Below are positions 1-12,500 of a DNA stretch of 64,000 bases, piece after piece. How positions within the stretch are numbered: the stretch's first letter is position 1; each line of letters opens with the position of its first letter. Source of the stretch: Liquidambar formosana (Eukaryota; Streptophyta; Magnoliopsida; Saxifragales; Altingiaceae); contig CM077833.1 of NCBI GenBank assembly GCA_039720395.1, positions 19,219,133 to 19,283,132 on the forward strand, written 5' to 3'. Position numbers and translations under genes: made by a program. The notes below the pieces were generated by a model. The model had not been told where the DNA came from and made no database searches. It worked only from the letters and a program-made list of their open reading frames with translations.

Positions 1-19
1 AAAAGAGCTTGATTAACCT

Positions 20-241
20 TACTTAGCATGAGGCCTTAAAACCAACCTTAAAGAGGAAGAAAAGGCCTCTAAAAGACTGAAAAGTGGTGGCGCCATTATT
101 AGCCAATTCATCTGCCATTCCATTAGCTCCGATTGCCACCCATTTCGTGTGAATTTCTAATTCCCTAGCCAAATCAAGGATTTCTCCAATGAGGTGGGCG
201 AATCTCAACACCCCCACTAACTTGGATCTCAAGAAGCTCAA
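20..241 (-). mobile_element. LINE (L1-type) RNase H C-terminal fragment
   Basis: The minus-strand frame reads ILDLARELEIHTKWVAIGAN followed by GMADELANNGA. This matches the end of the RNase H domain of plant L1 LINEs, where a Trp-Val/asparagine stretch precedes an AD-LA-x-GA motif. It ends at TGA about 23. Only this tail lies in the window. Confidence 0.5.
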
Positions 242-689
242 AACATTAGAAGAATCACGCCTACCAAAAACTGGGATAGCCCTAAGTTGGGCGCCTCTCT
301 TAGTCCTTCTCGAAGCGCAGGCAACTCCACCTTTAAAGCTATTCCCTCTCTTGCCGGGTGAAAGAACCCTAGAACTACTCCTCCTCTACAGTCCCTGAAA
401 ACCCATCCTATTCCCAACTATCCAAGATCTCCAAGAGCACATTAGCTCATATTTTGTATGTGGTATTCCAGTAATGCTTTTTGACGCATGGAAAAAGACT
501 TTTTGGTACTATAAATAATTTAGACAACACTACCTCTCAACAAGGAGGTGGATAAAAGATTGTTGATTAATAGGTTGGAGCTTACCACTATAAATCTGAT
601 CAAGAGCTTAGCCACTGTATTATTAATAACCTTCACTCAAGTTAATTAGAGAGACAACAGGACATCAAAAAAAAATTTAGCATGCTGTG

Positions 690-1765
690 CTGCAAGCATT
701 TAGCAGATTGCTACTAAGGCTTGTGATAGGAACTTGTTTAAGGGTTTTTTGGTGAAAGGGCGAGGAAGAGATGAGGAGGGTGCTCTCTCATTTACCTTTT
801 GCAGATGATGCAATGGTATTTAGCAGTGTAGATAGAGAACAACTTCAAAGGTCAAACTATTAGAGGTGTGTAGATTCTTTAAGGTGATTTCGAGCCCAAA
901 AATAAACATGAGAAAGAATGAATTGGCTGCCAGCGAGGGAGGTGGTTGATGTGGGAGCATCCCCCAAGGCAAGTTTGGTATGGAATTCAAATACTATAAG
1001 CTCAATATAGATTGTTGGCCCATTCCCTAATAGCTTAAGCTTTCAAGGTTAGATGGTAGTCTAACATGGTATCAGAGTTCTAATTCCTAGGAGGTCCTGG
1101 GTTCAATTCTTGGTACCTCCATTTCTTTTATTCCCCCATCAGTTTATCTATCTGTTTGCCATTATCTATTTGGCTGTCTCTCCACTAGCGAGATGGGGCT
1201 GCACGTTAGAGGGGGAAGGCATGTTAGTTTGCTATACATTATTAACGCACTCCCTATCAACTTAAGCTTTTGCAGCTACATTTCACATCACTTATCAGGA
1301 TTCCAGATTCTATGGAGAAGAGATTAGCGGGTGTAGTGCATGAGTTCAAGTTTCATCTTATGCATTGGAAAATGATTTGCTGTCCTAAGAAGATTTGCTC
1401 TCCACAACTTTAAGAGATTGCAACTAACATGATGTGGGTTAGGGATGAGTGAATTGGAATGTTCCTATTAGACGAAACTTTCATAAATGGAAGTTGTAGA
1501 GTGTTATGGTCTTTTTCATTGGCCTTATTCGGTAAAGCCCCACAAATAGATGAATGATAGTGGGTTTCTCGGAGAAAATTTTCATGTTGTTCAAGAGTGT
1601 TCAAGAGGTTCTTTTCCTGATTACAAGGATGTGGATTTCTATGACTTCTATTAAGGTGGCTCTTTTCACTTGGATTGTGGCTAGGGAAAAACGTTCAACA
1701 GCGTATCATTTATTTAGTAGGTCTTAGAGTTTGTCAAATAGGTGTATCATGTTTTATAAAAAAAA
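690..1765 (+). mobile_element. Degenerate LINE reverse transcriptase and zf-RVT relic
   Basis: At about 785-830 the plus strand reads LSHLPFADDAMVFSS, the FADD catalytic box of an L1-type reverse transcriptase. At about 1645-1700 it reads SIKVALFTWIVARE, the start of the zf-RVT region. Stops and shifts break the frame between these. A TRIM interrupts it at about 948-1280. It lies antisense to the BEACH gene. Confidence 0.65.
948..1280 (+). mobile_element. TRIM (miniature LTR retrotransposon) inside the LINE relic
   Basis: A primer-binding site complementary to initiator tRNA-Met (TGGTATCAGAG, 1067-1077) directly follows a left LTR ending TCTAACA at 1066. A purine tract (GAGGGGGAAGG, about 1208-1219) precedes TGTTAG at 1222, the start of a right repeat. 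The left LTR (CCCATTCCCTAATAGCTTAA) and the right repeat (CGCACTCCCTATCAACTTAA) align. The right copy appears truncated near 1275. There is no coding capacity between them. The left boundary is approximate. Confidence 0.6.
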
Positions 1766-2293
1766 CTTTAAAAAATAGTGTATCATCGGTAAAGGGACTG
1801 GATTTGGTTGGTCTCTTTTGCATTACAAAGTGCCATCAGACTTTTTCTTTATAAGGAAAGTGTCATCAGACTTCTGGGCAGTTGTATTCTCTTTGTTCAA
1901 AATTCATTGGACAAAGCCAAGCTGAGCTTGGCTTGCTTTCGGGCTGATGGGCTAGGAACAGGGGACAAATGCATTGGAAATTTTCGCAGTTTGTTCCCCA
2001 TGCTATGTTTTGGAACATTTGAAGGAGAGACTATTTTTTTATGATTCCTCCCCCCTCCCTGTGTGTGTAGTTTTTTATTGTGCATGCTCTGCATGAACTT
2101 CAGCCTCAGCCGTTCCTTTTTTAGCAGTAAAATATTTATTCATGAATTTATTATTATTATTATTTTTTTTTTATTTAAAAAAAGAGTAAATAACTTGAGT
2201 GAAATATTTAGAAATTAAACATACATGATCTCTAAGGAATGGTAAAGATTCACCTAATAGTCTGATACTGAAAGTGAAGTGTGATAAGCATAC

Positions 2294-3512
2294 CTTTGAA
2301 GAAGATTGACAAAAATGTTGCAGCCTCCAATCAAATTTACTTGTTCCAAAAAAGGAGCAAGAAGTGGTTTTTGAGAAACAGCACGAATAACCATATGCAA
2401 AACATCCTCAATGCATGTCATATCTTGACTTGTCTCAAAAAAGGCTATGAGGGCCTTTATATCCGATACTGCAATGTTCTGCCTACACTCCTCAAGTGTT
2501 TAATAAAAATTTAGAAAAGGTGCATTATGATGAATTTGTTATAACAGAATAAGTTCATAAGAAAGGGGGGAAGATGATTGCAAGTACCCACTCACCTGAG
2601 ACTCATTTCACCGAGACTTAATAAAAGAAGACGAATTTTACGTATTTCTTCTTTACTAGGTCTCTCTCCAATAACTTGTTTGGTAATGGGATGCAGAAGA
2701 GGCTTGATTCCGATAGCAGATCGAGATTTTGTATTATCCCAGTAAAATTGGCGTATTACATCAATAACACGTGGGAGCCGGCACAAACTCTTGAGCAACC
2801 TCGGATCATTATCAAATTGCTGGATAAGAAACATGTACAGTTCACGCTGCACCTTGTAAACTGTGTAGACCCATATAAGAGGATTCAGAAATATACCAGA
2901 TATAGCATCTTTCACAAGCAGCTCGGACAAGCCTGAGGGGAAATCAAAGAATATAATGAGAAGATATGTTTCGGGAACCACTAAAAGAAAGAAATACATT
3001 AGAAAAATAATCATGCACGTGAATTTAAACAAACATTTGCTGTTAAAATAAAATTAAAAGAAGAGCTCATGATACATACCACAATTTGCAACAACATTAA
3101 ACATATGTTTTAAAGCTGAAAGCGTTTCCAAATTAAGTTGCTGTGGTGGAGCTGATTGCAACAAAAATCCCAGTATTGAAAATCCAGAAAGAAGATGCAT
3201 CTGTTGTTGATTTGCTAAATTCTCGTCTAAGACAGAAGCTATAAGCTCAATAACTTCAGCTATTAGACGCTCTTTTGTGATAGGTGCGAACAATGTCTGT
3301 TCAAATTGTCCACTTTCTTCATTGTCATACCAATCAGATTGGGTTAAAAGAGGGAAAAACACGGATACACCCCCAACACAGTAGATTATCTGTTGCAGTA
3401 AGCGTCGGGAACATAATTGCGTCCCAACCATTACAGTTGCTTCAAATGAATTCTTATCCAGTGGATGATCCAGCATTGGTGAAACATTGAACAAAGTCCT
3501 ACCATCACTTGC
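2294..3512 (-). CDS. BCHB: BEACH gene exons 19-21: DUF4704-type region, last exons in the window
   Basis: The exons are 3512-3080, 2932-2596 and 2482-2294. They read [80 protein letters not shown] and [20 protein letters not shown]. This matches the DUF4704-type segment that follows the lectin module in the neurobeachin family. Exon 21 ends at QR in phase 2 with donor GTATGC. The next exon is not in the 2.3 kb remaining to the left, so the gene continues off the window. Confidence 0.82.
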
Positions 3513-6500
3513 CTGTAAAAGGAAAGAAACTTTCATTGAGTTTCTTAATAAAAAAAAACAAGAAATCAAGCTTAGAAATAATAATTCACTCATTAAAAGT
3601 AAGAAAACCTGTGCGTTGATTCCAAATATAATCTTGGATGCAAGGCCATCTTTTGCATCAAGTATTCCAATCGGTAATGGGTTATCATTAAACAAAGCAA
3701 CTTCATTATCAAGGAATGAATACATGTAGCTTGGTCCAAGGGAATAGATACCCTGGACTTGCTCAGAAGTAATGGCATCACTAAACATATAAACTGGACC
3801 AATCTGACCAAGAAAAGGAGATGAATCTTTAATCGAGTAGGGAGCATTCTCTTGATCACACAGAGCCGGACTTATTTTTGTACCAATTGTGCAACTTGTC
3901 ATTGCTTCATTAACTTTTGCATATCTGAACCATTAAAAAACAAAGTCAGGGGGATCCACTCAAAGGAAATAGATTAATATGACAGATTTATTTATTTTTA
4001 AAAAATATCTTATAGATAGCACCTGCATCTTTCAGATGATACAAGATCACCATCCACATAACATCTCAATAGGCTACCACCTGAAAATGCTCTCCCAATG
4101 CTATGAGTTATACAAAGAAAATGCCATTTCTTCCTGACAAGGTTAACATGCAGTGAAACATACTGTCGCTTCTGATTAATAGACTGCAAAATAGGAGAAA
4201 AACTATCCTCAATTGCAATACATTATCTACTTATAAGCTCAATAAAACACATTGCATGAAGAGGTGAGGCAATTTATGATGTAACAAGAGAAACTCCTAA
4301 AAATTGCACCAATGCAATAAGACAATTATAACACACTCACGGATAGAAAATAATTAACCCAAGAAGAAATCAGGACAAACATATGTATCACCTCATAAAT
4401 CAGCTTGTCCTTTGTGAGCACAGCCCAGCACCCTCTTCCATTTTCTGTGAGAAAACTGAAAAGCCCCATTGTTCCACTCCTAGGAAAGTTTTCTACCCTA
4501 AGCCAACATGAGAAAGAAAATCCCTTATTGAGAGGCCACTGCAAAGGTGTTTTGATAATGACCCCCTACAAGAAAAAGAAAGAAAAGATTAAAAAATAAA
4601 TAAATAAGGCACATGTCACAATAATGATATAAAATTGGTAAACGCATTACTAGAAAGATTCACAGAATTTTCAAGCAAAATAAAATAACTTAATATTTAT
4701 TACATCAGAGCTCCAGTATGATCATTCTTTTATTTTCCCTCGTATTGCTGCAAAATCTCCTATAAAAATTTATTTTAAAAAGTTGAATATAAGTATTTCC
4801 CACAAACCAAACCTTCATGGAAAGCGGAAGTGCCTAATTTGTTGCAATGAGGGTATGAAGGTCAACTGTGCCAACTGTTCAAACTTGAGACTGGGCCATG
4901 CCAAGGTTTTGGACAGTGAAGATATATTACCAGGTCAGTGCAGTTGAATGTTATATGTCTTTATTATTATGTTGAAGGCATGGTCTTAAATATCGTATAA
5001 ATTGGCGATATATTGCAATATATTGGTATATCAGTGACCCTCGATGCAATACTAAGTTATCATATCATTTTAGAATAATTATGATCAAAATATCGTGACA
5101 TATTGAAAATATTGTATATATCGGCAATGTTTTTCGAAATATTGTTAATATCTCTAAAGGCATGCTTTATCTTGCAATATATCAATGATATATCCAATAA
5201 TATTCTCAGTAAATGGCACCTTTACCCTTTTCTTTTTTTCCTTTTTTTTTTTTTTTTTTTTCAATTTTTTTAATTCACAGATTTCACTATTTCAATAAAC
5301 TACACATGGGCTACAAGACTACAACCTGCACTCAGCAAGAGTCTCATGATGATACTATCATCTGCCAACGAGGCTGCAACCTGCAAAAGCACCTGCTGTT
5401 CTAAAGAATATATTAATAATATAATACTATCAACTATCCACCATATGTTCACCTGTTGCAAGCCTGCAACTAAGTGCCAAATTTTATATAATCTATAAAT
5501 TTGTGTTCTTTATTTGCTCAGCGGCACACTTTTTGTACCTTAAACAACACATACAACACATACTTGTCTTATACAAATTTAATTTGCAATCTTTGATTCT
5601 AAATTTTTTATTAAAATCTAATTCATTACTTAAGATACCCCTCCTCGCTGCGGCTCTATGGCATAACTTATAAAACCAAATGCCTTTTCGAGTTCTGAAC
5701 TTCAAGCCACCTGTTAAAATATTGTCACTGACTCACTGCCTTCTTCTTCCTCTCATCCATTTATCATTAATCCTCGTGTTTTTGGTTGTGCATGTTTTTT
5801 TTTATGTTCAAGATCAGAATAGGAGTAAATTGAACCCAAGAGATCTTCGATGCATTTTTCTGGGTTATTCTCCTACTTAGAAGGAGTACGAGTGCTATAG
5901 TCCTCCATCCGAAACAGGTTTGTTTCTTTTAAGCTACTCCTAACTAGAAACTAGTACTAATCTTACCAAAGGTATCTTTCTCCAAGACTTCTCTTCAGGG
6001 CAAGAACAGAAGTGAAGAGCAGTCCATTGTGTTAGCTACAGTTGCTCCCATTGTTTTAGTTGTTGAATTAGAAGCAACCTATTAAGAAAGAGTAATCTTA
6101 ATGTTCTTGTTGTTATACTCTACTCCCACTACTATATCTGTTAATTCTATTGATGAATTTTGATGTCCCCATTGCTCCTCATAAAGGAGTTAGGCCATCT
6201 ACCCAACATCCCAGATCCAACTTTGTCTCCTCTTATAATCTTTCACCGTCTTATCATGATTTTACTTCTCAGTTGTCTTCTATCTTTGTTCTTCAAAGTC
6301 TACAGGATGCACTTAGTTATCAAAAATGGAAGGAAGCAATGAGCAAAGAAATAAAAGTTCCTTAGAAAAACAATACTGAAAAATTGGTTAAGCTACATGG
6401 AAAGGAAAAAGATGGTGGGCTGCAAATGGATGCTCAGAGTGAAGCACAAGGCAGATTGCTCAGTGCAGAGATATCAGTCCCGATTAGGTGAGCATGTGCT

Positions 6501-9500
6501 CACCTAACTTATATCAGCACCATGCATTCGGGGTAATACCGCGTGCATTGGCCCAATGTACTCTGTAACCCACTAATGCACAAGGTACAACCCCCAATGG
6601 GGGAGCTAATATAAGTTATATTAGCACGTGCTCACTTGATTATCATCCGAAGAGATATAAAGCAAAATTGGTGGCAAAAAGATTCACCAAGACTTATGGG
6701 ATTGACTATCAAGAAACAATTGCTCCAATTGTAAAGATCAACTTCATTTGTTGATACGAAAAATGCCTTCATCCATGGAGACTTAAAGGAGGAAGTGTAT
6801 GTGGATGTCTCAAGTCTCAACAGGCTTTGAGGATTCTTCTACCAATGGAAAAGTGCGTAAGTTGGGGAAAGAACTATATGGGCTAAAACAGTCTCATCTA
6901 GCATGGTTTAAGAGGTTAACCTGAGCTATGCTGAGATGTGGCCATAGACAGAGTGAAAGAGACCATACCTTGTTTATCTAACAGACTAACATTCATCCCA
7001 AATGCAAGGTAACTAACCTCTTTGTATATGTTGATGATATCATCATAACTCGAAATGATTTGGAAAAAATGTAGAAATTAAAAACCTAATTAGCCAGGGA
7101 GTTTGAAATAAAGGGTCCAAAAAGTTTAACATAATTTCTAGGCTAGGAAAAAAACATTTGCTAGGTTGGAAAGGTGTCTTATTTCACAAAGGAAATATGT
7201 TCTGGATCTTCTTAATGAAATAGGTATGCTTGGGTTCAAAATCAGTGACACTCCAGTAGAGCAAAATCACAAATTAGGATAGGATACTGAAGGATTCTTG
7301 GTAAATGGGAGATATATCATCAGTCATTGGGAAGTTAATTTATTGATCCCATTCTCATCTAGATATATCTTATGCTGTCAGTATTCTGAGTCAGTTCATA
7401 CATTCTCTCCGTGAGTCTCACAGGGAGGCCATTATAATAAAAGCAAACAATTTAAACTTTGCCAACTCATTCACCACTCTTTGGATAAAATCCAGTTGCC
7501 ATGAAATACTCCACAATAACTGTATTCGCTCTTTAAGGTCACCAATGGATAACCAAAAGAGGTAGGAGGGGATAAAGTGAGGTAAGAAGCACAAGCATAG
7601 CAAGACAAATAGAAAACTGGTACGAATTTCAATATATATATAACATAAAGTAAAATAAAAAACAAAGAGACACACACCACACACAGCGGGTATGACAGCA
7701 ACTCTACATAATACATGCACCTATGACCTATCTTAAATATCTTAAATAGGTAATAAATAAATAAACACTGTGGATCAGAATTCATCACACGTGTCAGATT
7801 TGGAAAAACCACCAGAAAAATATTTGGGTACATATTTTTAAGATATTTACTTATGAAAATGAAATTTCCAGTGGGGTAAATTTGATAGAGACTATCCAAT
7901 GGAAGGGTATATGATACAAAATAATACATTAAAATATAGCATACATGGTTTAATAACAGAGAACCAACAAAAAGGGGAAAGTTTCTATATAACTTATATC
8001 AATCCCTTTCTTTTTCCTGAAACTGAAGAGGGCTAGAATTCAAAACTGAAGAATTCTTTGAACTTGCTTTCAAGAACACTCAAAAGGACTTACGCAGTCA
8101 TTCCCATTCAGATCAAAAAAGGCAGTTGGTCCTTTCTCATTTAGCATTGATAGAACACTTGTCAATAATAACGAGCAGTACTGTTGACGAGTCCCAACTT
8201 TCTCACTTCGAAGGAGAGCAAAGATTTTGCGAATATCCTTCCCAGATATGCTATGCCCACCAATGACCTGAATTAACTGGGCAATTTTCAAAATGACACT
8301 GGCATTCTCTTCTTGAGAAAACCAATCAAGAAGAAAATTAAGCATTCCCGCTCGGACACATGAAGCTCGATTAGAAATCGAATCTCTTAGCAGTTGCTGA
8401 AATACATTGAGACCATAATGCTGCAACGAGTCACTGCTCTGCCCAATTACAAAACAGAAAAATAATGATGCCAAATGGTATCCAGTTATATAATATAGAA
8501 GGGGAAAATAAAATAAAGGCGACAGTTCCAAAATTTGAAGAAATAAGGAATCAAATAGAAGAGAAGAATTACCAACCTTCTGCAGAACACTTAAATAAAG
8601 TATGATCACATCTTCATTCTGAGTCAAAACAGAAAACAACAATATAAGAAGCATGAGTTACTTACTCATCGTAGAGCCAATGTTTACTCCATACTTAGCA
8701 TATAAAGATTATGTATCAATTAAAAGCCCAAGTGATCAGTAGTTCAGTATATATGTTTGGGCTTGATAGTGGATCATACAAACTTCCTATATAAGGTCTA
8801 CAACAATAAGTCACCTTTATCACAGGGCTTGCTTTAATATCAAACTTTCCATCCACAAGCATATCAAGCAGTGCACTTAAAAGCCCCTCACTTGGCCACC
8901 ATTGCCAAAAGTCCAACAGCAAGCTTTGCAAAGTCTGATAACCCTTGCCAACAAGAGATCTAAATGCAGCCTGAAAAATTAAAGCAATTAATCATGAAGT
9001 ATGAGTATCAGGAAATTGACATTTACATTGTGAAAATAAAAGGAGAAAAATAAGTACATACACAAACACACATGCCTAATTGACAATCAAGCAACATAGA
9101 AGGGACAAGGCAGATTTACAAACAAGAAAACCCATTGAATTACATATGACATGATAGGAAACTCTCACTAAATAATGCAAACTGAGGATTCATCCATAAT
9201 AACAACAAAACAACAACGACGACAATGAGAATATACTTTTTATAATAATATAACAACTACGAAAACTCAAAATCAAATTATCAAAAAGGACCAATGATGC
9301 AGGATGATCCAAGAAAACCACCTTGGACAGTTATGAGTCAAGTTTTGACAAAGAGAAATAGAAAATAAAGAATAAGAACAAGAACAAGAACAAGAACAAG
9401 AGCGAGAGAGAGAGAGAGAGAATATTATCACCAAAAAACTCCCAGGCTTTCCATGAAAAGCAAGAGAAAGAGAACATGACCACGATACCTCATAGGGTTC

Positions 9501-12500
9501 CCATAACTCACACCTCCAAACTAAAGTAAAAATCAACATTATTATTTCCAAATCCTAGTGACTTATGGAAACCCTTAATAATATACACTCAATTGGAAAT
9601 ATCACTCTAAAACACCTAAAATCCCTTGAACCCATTGGAACAATAATTAGAGCCCAACACAATTTGTACCTATGAAGCCCAAGGTTTATAACAAATATTG
9701 AAGAAATAACATGAACTAGCACCTAGACAATTCCAAAGATTGTGAAAAAAAATACCCTTAGCTTTGCAGTGACAAAAGAAGATTAAAAACAGAGCACTTA
9801 ACCTATTCAACAACTTAGCTAAACTTGACAAAACCTTATCTCAACTACTTAAAGATTGATGACAAATTCTACTACTCTATCTAGAGTCAGATCATCTACT
9901 CAATCATAATCCATCATGTGTTTTCTCAGCATCTCAACCCACTTACAACCTTCCCCTTGACCCTTGTCCTTATAATGCCTTCAATTTGAACCAAACCACA
10001 ACTGCCATCTTACCTTTCTTTCTCATATCCTGTTTCCAATTACCAAAACCTACTTCTCAAAAATGCATTCACTTTTAATTCTATATTTTCTTGCTTGCCA
10101 CTATCCATCTCAGCATCCTCATTATAGCTACGTTCATTAAATGGGTGTTTTTTATTTCTTGACTGTCCAAAGATCATACCAACAAGACCCTTCCATGGAA
10201 AACCATTCAATATCAGCTACGTGATACTTTCGTATGGAGATGGAACTTTAATGGTATTTAAAGTGAACAGAGGAATTACCAACTAAACACAGTAATTTTT
10301 TTAACTTTATTAAGATATAAAATGGATTGCAAAAGAGGATGAAAAGTCCTACAAAAAAAAAGAAAAAAGAAAAGAGATAGCAACAAAACTACAAAACACA
10401 AACAGCCCTCCAATCTGAAACTATTTCAAACAAAGGAATCCCCAAAAACCCCTTAGTAGTTGAAGCCCAAAAAGAACCCAAAGAAGAAGCTTTATCTCAT
10501 AAACTCCGTACATCCTTTATTTTGCCTTCAAAGATCCTAGCATTTCTTTACAACCAAAGAACCTAGAAGATAGCAAAAATAGCACATCTCCACAAAACTG
10601 AAGCTCCCCTGGACAAGCCAAGGCCCCCAAAATCAATGAGAAATTGTAATTTCATTTTTTTGATGAACTCACATCAACTGATATAGCCACAAAATCTCAG
10701 CTAGAATCGCACTTTCACCAGTTTATCAAGAATAAAGTATTCAAAAATCACCAAACATAGGCAACTTGTGTGTTTGCGTCTACTTTTGTGTGAGTATAAA
10801 GACAAATAATAGAACATGGAAATGCATGAACAGGGGAAAAACTCAGAAACTAGCTTAGAAGTAAGTAAGTAACACCTACCCAATCATACAATTAAAAAGG
10901 CAAAGAATAAAAAGGGAACCATGAAGTTGGTTTTCAATGATCACAGATGGTATAAACAAAAAGTGAAGAATAATGGTTAACAATGTCCTACAAAATAAAT
11001 AATGCATTGAACCAGTCTACTAAGAGTCTAAGACTCACAACAAAGAAAAAGGAAAGAAAGAGAAATAAGCAGAGTACCTTTGAGGCATCATTACTTGCAA
11101 GCAGAGAGGTAAGGGTTTGAAGAACATTTAAAACCAATTTCTCTCCATTCACCTCATCAAGGTTTCCATTTAATAAAGAAACGACATGCAAAAAGCATTC
11201 TCCATCACAAAACAAGGCCTGGTAGTACTGAAGGAACAAACATTTGGAGAAATTAGAACATCAAACCAATCATATAAGAAAACTTGTCAAATCCAAAATA
11301 CACACACACACAAATATTTCTCATGTTACAATACGATTATTAAGAGTATTAAAAAGATCACTGCAGAACAATATACCTCTTGATCAGTCAGAAGCATATC
11401 TCTCATTCCAACCAATAAATCAATCGACAGTTCTGCAAAGTTTTTCTCCCGTTCCTTTATTTGAGTAAATGTTTCTAAATATTTAGAACATAACTGCAAC
11501 TTTGCTTTTTTATCTTCCTCAGAAACTGGTACAATCTGCAAAGGTGATAAAGAGAAAGCAAATGTTAATTCATTTTTCTTACAATAACGCATAGAAAACA
11601 AACTAATAAAAGAAACTACCAGATGAACAAAAGCATAAAGGAGTACCTTCATTAGGTCAAGAATATGTGTAAGCACATGATTTCTCAAACCTTCTTCCCA
11701 GAACAAAACAAACAAACAATCTATACATGTGGAACTATGCAAAACCAAACTCTTTGCATCTTCTGCAAGCGAGAAATATTCCATAAAAAGCTCCATGATT
11801 GTCTCCATGCTTTTAAGCCAGCTGTGGGCTGTCCCAAATGAATTAGATCTTTGAGGTGGAACCACTTTCACATAGCTAGTCTCAACAAAAGGGCCTATAT
11901 TTCCAGACCGTCTAGATTCTTGGGCTTGAATGCAAGCAACTTTGAGCACCCGAGGAATTGCATTGAGTGTCTTGAAAGAAGCAACTGTTTTCTCAGCTGA
12001 AAGCTGTAACACACGAAGCAGACTCTTTGCAAGAATACTAACCATCTCAGGACTACAAGCAAATTGCTCAAGGGCATCTAATAAAACAGAACATTCAGGC
12101 TGCCATTACATGAAAAAATAAAGGTAAGGAAAATTTGTAAAGAAACTGGTGTAGAGAAATAGCTCAGAAGCACTAGAGCTAGCCACCAAGATCAAATAAG
12201 AAACAAATCAAAAGAAAGTTTTATGATAAACCGAGAACAGATCTTTGACAAATTGTTTGGTGCTCCTGTTATATATAAAGACATATACACATGCATACAT
12301 GCATGTGTACCTTCCATGAACGCACACTGTATGCAGACATTCACATGAATGCATATGTCAAATCTAATGGATTTCCATCAAACTATCTTTTATATTCTAC
12401 TAAATGAAGATAACTCCCAAGAGAAGATTGAACGGAGTAGCAATATTTCCAACTTTAAAAAAAAAAAATTAGAAGTAACCATATTCCCATAAAAGTGGAT

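Larger units (their letters stand above)
1..2293. other. BEACH intron continuing off the left edge; LINE and TRIM debris
   Basis: This is the intron after exon 21. It holds an antisense LINE RNase H tail (about 20-240) and a sense-strand LINE relic (about 690-1760) split by a TRIM (about 948-1280). I recognise nothing at 241-690 or at about 1770-2293. No BEACH exon was found here. Confidence 0.5.

Noticed and set aside
1067..1110. tRNA-like stretch (TGGTATCAGAG followed by GGGTTCAATTC)
   Set aside because: It fits a retrotransposon primer-binding site next to LTR-like sequence. No acceptor stem or full cloverleaf can be formed.
948..1280. Cassandra-type TRIM with 5S rRNA in its LTR
   Set aside because: No 5S internal promoter boxes were visible in the LTR-like sequence.
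2676..2936. Plus-strand ORF of 86 codons
   Set aside because: It is the opposite-strand shadow of BEACH exon 20.
5690..7425. Endogenous pararetrovirus (caulimovirus-like) sequence
   Set aside because: The motif order (integrase end before reverse transcriptase, YVDD with GDL-EEVY) is that of Ty1/copia. No movement-protein or coat-like region was seen.
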